This document shows positions 1-4,881 of a stretch of DNA of 5,049 bases, in pieces. How positions within the stretch are numbered: position 1 is the first letter of the stretch; each line of letters begins with the position of its first letter. A program made the translations under genes and the position numbers. The stretch lies in NCBI GenBank assembly GCA_013151785.1, contig JAADHP010000049.1, forward strand, positions 990 through 6,038. Reading direction: 5' to 3'. The DNA is from Nitrospirota bacterium. Lineage in GTDB: Bacteria; Nitrospirota; Thermodesulfovibrionia; Thermodesulfovibrionales; JdFR-85. Below the pieces are notes generated by a model. The model ran no database searches. It had not been told where the DNA came from and was given only the letters and a program-made list of their open reading frames with translations.

Positions 1-390
1 AAGGCTGTTGAGTCATACAAACAGAGGGCAAAGACGCTTTCAGAGTTCGCCCGGAATATGAGGTATTACTTTACAGAGGATGTGGAATACGATGAAAAGG
101 CAAGGAACAAGTTTCTTAATGAAAAGTATCTTCCCTATCTCAGGGATATAAAGGAAGGCATAGAGGGACTTGCTGAATTTACAGAGGTGGCACTTGAGAG
201 ACTCTTTAATGAGGTGGTGGAGCGTCACCAGACAAAGCTCCGCCATGTGGCTCAACCTGTACGTGTTGCCCTTACAGGCAGCACAGCAAGCCCGGGGATA
301 TTTGAGGTGATAGAGATTATCGGGAAAGACAGAACACTCCGTAGGCTTCAAAGGGCAATAGAGGTTGCAGGGAGTAAAAATAAAGAGTAG
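1..390 (+). CDS. gltX: Glutamyl-tRNA synthetase, C-terminal part (5' end outside window)
   Basis: The frame is open from base 1 and ends at a TAG, giving the last 129 residues of a cytosolic class I aminoacyl-tRNA synthetase that attaches glutamate to tRNA-Glu. What is visible is only the helical anticodon-binding domain. An early helix carries QRAKTLSEFA, and the end carries the diagnostic GluRS segment ALTGSTASPGIFEVIEIIGK followed by RTLRRLQRAIE, which matches the usual 'ALTG..xSPGxFEVxExLGKExTLxRL' close of bacterial GluRS. The HIGH and KMSKS catalytic motifs lie upstream of the window. An internal ATG at 58 is not a start, because homologous sequence continues upstream of it. The family is normally about 470-490 residues. 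Since a dedicated glnS lies downstream, this GluRS is probably the discriminating kind that charges only tRNA-Glu; that is inference. No terminator hairpin follows the stop, so transcription may continue into the toxin-antitoxin pair. Confidence 0.95.
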   Translation, partial: KAVESYKQRAKTLSEFARNMRYYFTEDVEYDEKARNKFLNEKYLPYLRDIKEGIEGLAEFTEVALERLFNEVVERHQTKLRHVAQPVRVALTGSTASPGIFEVIEIIGKDRTLRRLQRAIEVAGSKNKE

Positions 391-391
391 A

Positions 392-421
392 TTGACTGAA
401 GCTGTTTTTAAAGTTTACAAT
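392..421 (+). promoter_or_regulatory. Predicted sigma-70-type promoter for the toxin-antitoxin pair
   Basis: TTGACT at 392-397 matches the -35 consensus at five of six positions. TACAAT at 416-421 matches the -10 consensus at five of six. The spacer is 18 bp. The -35 box begins just 2 nt after the gltX stop codon. Transcription would start near 428, leaving a leader of roughly 22 nt before the antitoxin ATG. A second -10-like TATAAA lies at 428-433. This is the only gap in the window long enough to hold a promoter outside coding sequence. It is a sequence match only; no expression evidence is available. Confidence 0.6.
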
Positions 422-438
422 AAAAAGTATAAACTTTA
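409..438 (+). promoter_or_regulatory. Inverted-repeat operator, probably bound by the Phd/YefM antitoxin
   Basis: TAAAGTTTA at 409-417 and TAAACTTTA at 430-438 form a perfect 9-bp inverted repeat separated by 12 nt. Each arm is itself an odd palindrome (TAAA-N-TTTA), and the arm centres lie 21 bp apart, about two helical turns, so two protein dimers could sit on the same DNA face. The left arm overlaps the predicted -10 box and the right arm covers the likely transcription start, so binding would block RNA polymerase. Phd/YefM antitoxins, alone or with their toxin, are known to repress their own promoters through such palindromes; assigning this site to the adjacent antitoxin is inference. 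Confidence 0.55.
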
Positions 439-441
439 GAT

Positions 442-445
442 GAGG
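442..445 (+). promoter_or_regulatory. Ribosome binding site of the antitoxin gene
   Basis: GAGG lies 5 nt upstream of the ATG at 451 and supports that start. It falls just outside the right operator arm. Confidence 0.5.
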
Positions 446-450
446 TAAAA

Positions 451-687
451 ATGAAGGCAACGGCAAAGGATTTAAGATTTCATTCCAAGCAGTTACTTGA
501 GACTGTGCAACGTGGTGAAGAGGTCATCATCACCTATCGAGGTAAACCCTGTGCTAAATTAGTACCCTATAAAGAAGCTCAAGATAAAGCAGAAGATGAG
601 CTTTTCGGTATCTGGAAGGATTATGAAGAAATAGACAATCCAACAGAGTATATACGCAGATTGAGAAAAGGACGCTTTAAATGCTGA
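451..687 (+). CDS. Type II antitoxin, Phd/YefM family
   Basis: A 78-residue protein predicted to neutralise the PIN-domain toxin encoded immediately downstream and to repress the shared promoter. The N-terminal half (about residues 1-45) has the Phd/YefM DNA-binding and dimerisation pattern: an initial strand with MKATAKDLR, a helix with SKQLLETVQRGEEVIIT, then the hairpin YRGKPCAKLVPY. The C-terminal half (about 46-78) is charged and helical, with ELFGIWKDYEEIDNP and then EYIRRLRKGRF; this kind of tail usually wraps around the toxin active site. The start is supported by GAGG 5 nt upstream and by the family's usual N-terminus. The gene overlaps the toxin by 7 nt (ATGCTGA contains both the start and the stop), the classic translational coupling of such pairs. 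Antitoxins of this fold pair with several toxin types; the PIN neighbour makes this a VapBC-like module. The family is secure; activity is untested. Confidence 0.88.
   Translation: MKATAKDLRFHSKQLLETVQRGEEVIITYRGKPCAKLVPYKEAQDKAEDELFGIWKDYEEIDNPTEYIRRLRKGRFKC
666..672 (+). promoter_or_regulatory. Ribosome binding site of the PIN toxin gene
   Basis: AAAAGGA lies 8 nt before the toxin ATG at 681, inside the antitoxin coding sequence. It supports the overlapping start at 681, so the toxin can be initiated independently as well as by coupling. Confidence 0.5.
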
Positions 688-1058
688 TTGACACAGATGT
701 TTTAATATGGCATTTAAAGGGTAATATCAAAGCAAAAAATGTTATAGAGAAACACAGAGGATTTTCAATTTCAGTCGTAAATTATATAGAGCTTGTTCAG
801 GGACTCCGAAATAAAAAGGAACTAAATGCTTTAAAGAAGACTTTTTTACACTGGCAACCAAGGCTTCTATACATTACCGAAGAGATATCCATTAAGGCAA
901 TGTTCCTTATTGAGGAATATTTTTTAAGTCACTCTTTACAGCTTGCTGATGCTCTGATTGCAGCAACAGCCCTGTCGCACAATTTAACGCTTTTAAGTGG
1001 AAATTACAAACATTTTAAGGCTATAAAAGGACTGAAAGTGGCAAAATTTATACCTTAA
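681..1058 (+). CDS. vapC: PIN-domain ribonuclease toxin, VapC-like
   Basis: A 125-residue single PIN domain, the usual length for VapC toxins, which are Mg2+-dependent endoribonucleases that cleave tRNA, rRNA or mRNA and arrest growth when free of antitoxin. The acidic active-site set is present: D4 in MLIDTDVLIW (with D6 beside it), E37 in VNYIELVQGL, and D90 in QLADALIAATAL. The fourth position is N108 in SGNYKHFK, where many members have N or D in the equivalent 'TxNxxHF' segment. With the key carboxylates intact, the enzyme is probably active. The gene overlaps the antitoxin by 7 nt and ends only 6 nt before glnS, with no terminator in between. Its coding sequence is visibly AT-rich (19 G/C in the 60 bases at 781-840, against 36 in 241-300 of gltX), consistent with acquisition by transfer. 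The RNA target cannot be told from sequence. Confidence 0.88.
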   Translation: MLIDTDVLIWHLKGNIKAKNVIEKHRGFSISVVNYIELVQGLRNKKELNALKKTFLHWQPRLLYITEEISIKAMFLIEEYFLSHSLQLADALIAATALSHNLTLLSGNYKHFKAIKGLKVAKFIP

Positions 1059-1064
1059 CAAATT

Positions 1065-2747
1065 ATGGATAAAAAAGAGACACTTAATTTCATAGAAAAG
1101 ATCATTGAGGAAGACCTTGAAACAGGCAAGTACGGGGGCCGTGTACACACACGATTTCCGCCTGAGCCAAACGGCTATCTTCACATAGGCCATGCAAAAT
1201 CAATATGCCTGAACTTCGGAATTGCAGAGAAATACAGAGGGCTCTGTAACCTCAGGTTTGATGACACCAATCCACTCAAAGAGGAAGAGGAGTATGTCCG
1301 TTCAATCATAGAGGATGTCCGGTGGCTGGGTTTTGACTGGGGCGACCGTCTCTATTATGCATCTGATTATTTTGACAGGCTCTATGAGTGCGCTGTGCAG
1401 TTGATAAAGAAAGGCAAGGCCTATGTGGACGACCTCTCTGCAGAGGAGATCAGAAGGTATCGTGGAACACTAACAGAACCTGGCAGGGAAAGCCCCTACA
1501 GAAACCGCTCTGTTGAAGAGAACCTTGAACTCTTTGAAAGGATGCGAAGAGGCGAGTTTGAAGAGGGTCAGAGGGTGCTCCGTGCAAAGATAGACATGGC
1601 ATCAGGCAATATTAATATGCGTGATCCTGTGATCTATAGAATTATTAAAGCCTCACATCACAGAACGGGTGACAGGTGGTGCATATATCCCACCTATGAC
1701 TTTGCCCATCCCCTCTCAGACTCCTTTGAGGGGATTACCCATTCGCTCTGCACCCTTGAGTTTGAGGATCACAGGCCACTTTATGACTGGTTCCTTGATG
1801 AATTAGAACTATATCACCCCCAGCAGATAGAATTTGCAAGGCTCAATCTGAGTTATACTGTACTTAGCAAGAGAAAACTCACCAGGCTTGTTGAGGAAGG
1901 ATATGTCTCAGGCTGGGATGACCCCAGGATGCCCACCATTGCAGGGATGCGACGCAGGGGTTATACACCCGAGGCAATCCGGGAGTTCTGTGACCGCATT
2001 GGTGTGGCAAAGGCAAACAGTATAGTTGATTTTGAACTCCTTGAACACTGCCTGAGGGAGGATCTGAACAAAAGGACACAGAGGGTGATGGTAGTGTTAG
2101 AGCCTGTTAAGGTGGTTCTCACCAATTATCCAGAGGATAAAGTGGAATATCTTGAGGCAATAAACAATCCTGAGGACCCCGGGGCTGGAACCCGTGAGGT
2201 ACCCTTCTGTCGTGAGCTTTACATAGAGCAGGATGATTTCATGGAGGAGCCACCAAAGAAGTTCTACCGCCTTGCCCCTGGCAGGGAGGTAAGGCTCAAG
2301 CATGCATATATCATAAGGTGTGATCGTGTGATTAAGGACCCATCAACAGGTAAGATAAAGGAGATTCACTGCACCTATGATCCTGAATCAAAAAGTGGCA
2401 CAACCCGGCAGAGAAAGGTCAAGGCCACACTTCACTGGGTCTCTGTCCCTCATGCCATTGATGTGGAGGTGAGGCTCTATGACAGGCTCTTCAGGGTTCC
2501 CAATCCTGATAACAAAAAGGAATGCCCTGATTTTACAGATTGTATTAACCCTGAATCACTTAAAATACTAAAAGCCTGTAAGGCTGAGCCCTCACTGAAG
2601 GGAGCAAGCCCAGGAGAGAGATTTCAGTTCCTGAGACTTGGATATTTCTGTGTTGATCCCGACTCTACTGAGGACAATCTGGTATTCAACCGTACCGTCA
2701 CCCTCAAGGATACATGGGCAAAGATGAAAGAGAAATTTTCACAGTAA
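1065..2747 (+). CDS. glnS: Glutaminyl-tRNA synthetase
   Basis: A 560-residue class I aminoacyl-tRNA synthetase that attaches glutamine directly to tRNA-Gln in the cytosol (ATP + Gln + tRNA-Gln to Gln-tRNA-Gln + AMP + PPi). The Rossmann catalytic domain begins with HTRFPPEPNGYLHIGHAKS (HIGH at residues 40-43), followed by LRFDDTNP (63-70). The KMSKS loop is VLSKR at 266-270, with leucine where E. coli has methionine. The two beta-barrel anticodon-binding domains occupy roughly residues 340-550, including LEHCLREDLN, EVPFCRELYIEQDDF, VPNPD, INPESL and the closing VFNRTVTLKDTWAK. Length and end points match E. coli GlnRS (554 residues), so the gene appears complete. The ATG at 1065 fits the family N-terminus (NFIEKIIEEDLETGK), but no Shine-Dalgarno sequence precedes it; translation may depend on coupling to the toxin gene 6 nt upstream. 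Its stop codon abuts the start of the HEPN gene. Confidence 0.98.
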   Translation: MDKKETLNFIEKIIEEDLETGKYGGRVHTRFPPEPNGYLHIGHAKSICLNFGIAEKYRGLCNLRFDDTNPLKEEEEYVRSIIEDVRWLGFDWGDRLYYASDYFDRLYECAVQLIKKGKAYVDDLSAEEIRRYRGTLTEPGRESPYRNRSVEENLELFERMRRGEFEEGQRVLRAKIDMASGNINMRDPVIYRIIKASHHRTGDRWCIYPTYDFAHPLSDSFEGITHSLCTLEFEDHRPLYDWFLDELELYHPQQIEFARLNLSYTVLSKRKLTRLVEEGYVSGWDDPRMPTIAGMRRRGYTPEAIREFCDRIGVAKANSIVDFELLEHCLREDLNKRTQRVMVVLEPVKVVLTNYPEDKVEYLEAINNPEDPGAGTREVPFCRELYIEQDDFMEEPPKKFYRLAPGREVRLKHAYIIRCDRVIKDPSTGKIKEIHCTYDPESKSGTTRQRKVKATLHWVSVPHAIDVEVRLYDRLFRVPNPDNKKECPDFTDCINPESLKILKACKAEPSLKGASPGERFQFLRLGYFCVDPDSTEDNLVFNRTVTLKDTWAKMKEKFSQ

Positions 2748-3119
2748 ATGGACACAAAAGCAATCATCAAGTACTGGATTGAAGAAGCAGATGAAGCCCT
2801 ACAGGTTGCCGAACACCTATTTGGTACTGGAGATTATTCATATTCCTTATTTTTTGGACACCTCTGTATAGAGAAAATCCTTAAGGCAATATATGTCTAC
2901 AATAACAGGAAACATGCACCACCAATCCATAATCTAATCAGATTAGCTGAACTGGCCAAGATTGACCTATCTGCTGATATATCTGATAAAATGATTGAAA
3001 TAACAACTTTTAATCTTGAGGCAAGATATCCTGATACTAAAAGAACTTTTAGGAGCTTGTGTACCAAGGACTTTAAACAAGAAAAACTTATGAAATTAGG
3101 AGCATCTACAAATGGCTAA
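2748..3119 (+). CDS. HEPN-domain protein, probable toxin of a HEPN/MNT pair
   Basis: A 123-residue, all-helical HEPN-domain protein. The first helices carry KYWIEEADEALQVAEHLF and YSLFFGHLCIEKILKAIYVY, typical of the HEPN family often found beside minimal nucleotidyltransferases. The segment RKHAPPIHNL gives R54-x6-H61, fitting the Rx4-6H ribonuclease motif of HEPN proteins, and NLEARYPD (89-96) is a characteristic later helix. In the studied HepT/MntA systems HEPN is the ribonuclease toxin and MNT inactivates it by adding AMP to the tyrosine of an RX4HXY motif; here the residue two after the histidine is leucine, so that exact target is missing. The ATG directly follows the glnS stop with no gap and no clear ribosome binding site, suggesting re-initiation. 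It overlaps the MNT gene by 8 nt. Whether the pair acts as toxin-antitoxin or has another role is inferred from the family. Confidence 0.85.
   Translation: MDTKAIIKYWIEEADEALQVAEHLFGTGDYSYSLFFGHLCIEKILKAIYVYNNRKHAPPIHNLIRLAELAKIDLSADISDKMIEITTFNLEARYPDTKRTFRSLCTKDFKQEKLMKLGASTNG
3098..3102 (+). promoter_or_regulatory. Ribosome binding site of the MNT gene
   Basis: AGGAG lies 9 nt before the ATG at 3112, within the 3' end of the HEPN gene. It is one of the strongest Shine-Dalgarno matches in the window and fixes the overlapping start, suggesting that MNT is well translated relative to its HEPN partner. Confidence 0.55.
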
Positions 3120-3429
3120 AAAGAATGATAAAACTATAGAAGCAGTAAAAAAATTCTTGCAATTACTTAAACAACAAGGCATTAAGATAGACCAGGCCTA
3201 TTTATACGGTTCTTTTGCCAAAAACAAGGCCACCTCATGGAGTGACATTGATATTGCCCTTGTATCGCGTGATTTTAAAGAAAGTCGTTTTATTGAACGT
3301 ATTAGACTGATGAAGATCGCTTCAAAAATTGACAAAAGAATAGAACCAATTCCTTTCAGGCCAGAAGATTTCAACGATAATGACCCCCTTGTCTGGGAGA
3401 TAAAGAATAAAGGAATAATTATTTCATAA
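3112..3429 (+). CDS. Minimal nucleotidyltransferase (MNT), probable antitoxin partner of the HEPN protein
   Basis: A 105-residue member of the minimal nucleotidyltransferase group of the DNA polymerase beta superfamily. The active site is clear: YLYGSFAKNKATSWSDIDIA has G33-S34, then ten residues, then D45-x-D47 (GSx10DxD). The third acidic position is probably E78 in RIEPIPFRPEDF. These proteins bind a nucleotide and metal ions, and in characterised HepT/MntA pairs the MNT is the antitoxin that AMPylates the HEPN ribonuclease. Length is normal for the family and no catalytic residue is obviously lost. The start is supported by AGGAG 9 nt upstream. The gene overlaps HEPN by 8 nt, and its TAA directly abuts the gpsA ATG. 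It is very AT-rich (16 G/C in the 60 bases at 3121-3180, against 35 in 3961-4020 of gpsA), consistent with a transferred cassette. Its substrate and partner are inferred from family and context. Confidence 0.87.
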   Translation: MAKKNDKTIEAVKKFLQLLKQQGIKIDQAYLYGSFAKNKATSWSDIDIALVSRDFKESRFIERIRLMKIASKIDKRIEPIPFRPEDFNDNDPLVWEIKNKGIIIS

Positions 3430-4431
3430 ATGAGTTACATCTCTATCATAGGTGGTGGTAGCTGGGGTACTGCACTGGCTGTGATGCTTGCTGAAAAGGA
3501 TTATGATGTTTCCCTCTGGACTCATGAGCCTGAACTTGCAGAGGAGATGGAATCAACAAGGCTAAACCGTGTCTACCTGCCTGATGTTCAGCTTCCCGAT
3601 AACATAAAGGTTACATCATCCTTTGAAAGGGCACTTGACAGGACAAGGTATGTCCTCTGTGTGGTGCCCACCCAGTTTGTAAGGTCTGTTTTTCAGGAGG
3701 CAAAGGAATACCTTGATAATGATGCCGTGATTATCAGCGCATCCAAGGGAATAGAAAAGGGCACACTCCTTACAGTGTCTGCGGTGCTTTCAGAGATCAC
3801 CCATCATCAGGTTGCGGTGCTTTCAGGTCCAAGCTTTGCCAAGGAGGTAATAAGGAAACTACCCACAGCCGTTACCCTTGCAGTAAAAGACAGATTCCTT
3901 GGCCTGCTCCTTCAGGAGATCTTTAATACCGATTACTTCAGGGTCTATACACACCATGATGTGCTGGGCGTGGAGCTTGGTGGTGCCCTGAAAAACGTGA
4001 TAGCCATTGCCTCCGGAATCTCTGACGGACTCGGACTTGGCCTTAATGCAAGGGCTGCCCTTATTACAAGGGGACTTGCCGAAATCACACGGCTTGGTGT
4101 GAAGATGGGTGCAGAAGAGAAGACCTTCTCTGGCCTTAGCGGCATGGGAGACCTTGTGCTCACCTGCACGGGGGCACTTTCAAGAAACTACACCGTGGGT
4201 GTAAAACTCGGAAAAGGGATGACACTTCAGGAGATACTCTCGGGTATGAAGGCTGTTGCCGAGGGTGTTGAGACATCAGTGTCTGCCCATGAACTGTCAA
4301 AGAGATACAATGTGGAGATGCCTATTGTGGAGCAGGTCTACAGGGTGCTTCATGAGGGCAAATCACCCCGGGAAGCTGTGAGGGAACTGATGTCAAGGGC
4401 ACTGAAGGATGAGTTTTATTATTCCGGGTAA
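3430..4431 (+). CDS. gpsA: Glycerol-3-phosphate dehydrogenase [NAD(P)+]
   Basis: A 333-residue cytosolic enzyme that reduces dihydroxyacetone phosphate to sn-glycerol 3-phosphate, the backbone precursor of bacterial phospholipids. The N-terminal Rossmann fold opens with ISIIGGGSWGTALA (glycine motif G8-G9-G10-S-W-G13, with glycine where most members have GAGSWG). ISASKGIE and LSGPSFAKEV (132-140) follow. The C-terminal helical substrate domain has ALKNVIAIASGISDGLGLG with the catalytic lysine at 188, then SGMGDLVLTCTG (D241) and SRNYTVG (R252, N253), the residues that hold the phosphate of the substrate. Length and motif order are those of a complete GpsA. The start fits the family N-terminus; there is no good Shine-Dalgarno (AAGGA at 3410-3414 is 15 nt away), and the ATG abuts the MNT stop, so translational coupling is likely. 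The next gene begins 3 nt after its stop. Confidence 0.97.
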   Translation: MSYISIIGGGSWGTALAVMLAEKDYDVSLWTHEPELAEEMESTRLNRVYLPDVQLPDNIKVTSSFERALDRTRYVLCVVPTQFVRSVFQEAKEYLDNDAVIISASKGIEKGTLLTVSAVLSEITHHQVAVLSGPSFAKEVIRKLPTAVTLAVKDRFLGLLLQEIFNTDYFRVYTHHDVLGVELGGALKNVIAIASGISDGLGLGLNARAALITRGLAEITRLGVKMGAEEKTFSGLSGMGDLVLTCTGALSRNYTVGVKLGKGMTLQEILSGMKAVAEGVETSVSAHELSKRYNVEMPIVEQVYRVLHEGKSPREAVRELMSRALKDEFYYSG

Positions 4432-4434
4432 CCT

Positions 4435-4881
4435 ATGAATAAACCTTACTTTCTCTCTGAAAATGTGGTGCTCAGGTTACTTGAGACCCCCTCTGTGTAC
4501 CATGTGAAAAGGGACGAGCTTTATGAACTAAACGAAGAGGCCTTTTCATTTTTAGAGACCTGCAGGCAGGCTGAAGGCTGTACCACAGATGACAAAGAGT
4601 TTCTCGATTACTGTCTTTCAGAAGGAATACTGACTGATATCAGGCAAAGACCTGTTAAATACACTGTAAGACCATCACCAGTACCATCGCTGAGATATCT
4701 GGAACTCCTTATCACTGACCAGTGTAACCTCCATTGCAGGCACTGCTACATCGGTGAGCCCACAAGGCAGGAACTCTCCTTACATGAAATCACCTCAGTG
4801 CTTGGTGAGTTTGAGGAGATGCAGGGTCTGAGGGTGCTCATCTCTGGAGGCGAACCCCTCATGCACAGTGAGTCTGAATGA
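4435..4881 (+). pseudogene. Radical SAM enzyme with PqqD-like N-terminal domain, 5' portion before an apparent frameshift
   Basis: The frame encodes 148 residues and then stops at TGA. About residues 1-75 (with LRLLETPSVYHVKRDELYELNEEAFSFLE in sequence order) resemble the PqqD-like/RiPP-recognition fold often fused to peptide-modifying radical SAM enzymes. The radical SAM core begins near residue 88 with YLELLITDQCNLHCRHCYIG: C97, C101 and C104 form the CxxxCxxC site of the [4Fe-4S] cluster that cleaves S-adenosylmethionine. SGGEP at 137-141 is the SAM amino-group motif. The frame ends seven residues after GGEP, far short of a normal core of about 200 residues or more, while matching sequence continues in the +1 frame. 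This indicates a frameshift mutation, a sequencing or assembly error, or less likely recoding. The start is 3 nt after the gpsA stop without an obvious ribosome binding site. The substrate is unknown; no precursor peptide or maturation partner is in view. Confidence 0.82.

Noticed and set aside
40..351. 103-codon reading frame on the minus strand opposite gltX
   Set aside because: It lies antisense to well-conserved GluRS sequence, has no recognisable domain and an odd Cys/His/Leu-rich composition; it is a shadow frame.
391..450. Intrinsic terminator for gltX formed by the inverted repeat
   Set aside because: The arms are AT-only except one G/C pair, the loop is 12 nt and no U-run follows; an operator fits much better.
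993..1193. Minus-strand frame across the toxin-glnS junction
   Set aside because: It overlaps the toxin end and the conserved GlnRS start, with no family resemblance or ribosome binding evidence.
1879..2303. Two minus-strand frames inside glnS
   Set aside because: Both are antisense to conserved GlnRS regions and encode low-plausibility peptides; treated as shadows.
2934..2946. 13-bp palindrome CTAATC-A-GATTAG inside the HEPN gene
   Set aside because: It falls in codons for the conserved HNLIRL segment in AT-rich DNA, has a loop of only one base and no partner copy; most likely chance.
3945..4169. Minus-strand frame opposite gpsA
   Set aside because: Its Ser/Pro/Ala-rich translation is what the antisense of the conserved glycine-rich gpsA segment would give.
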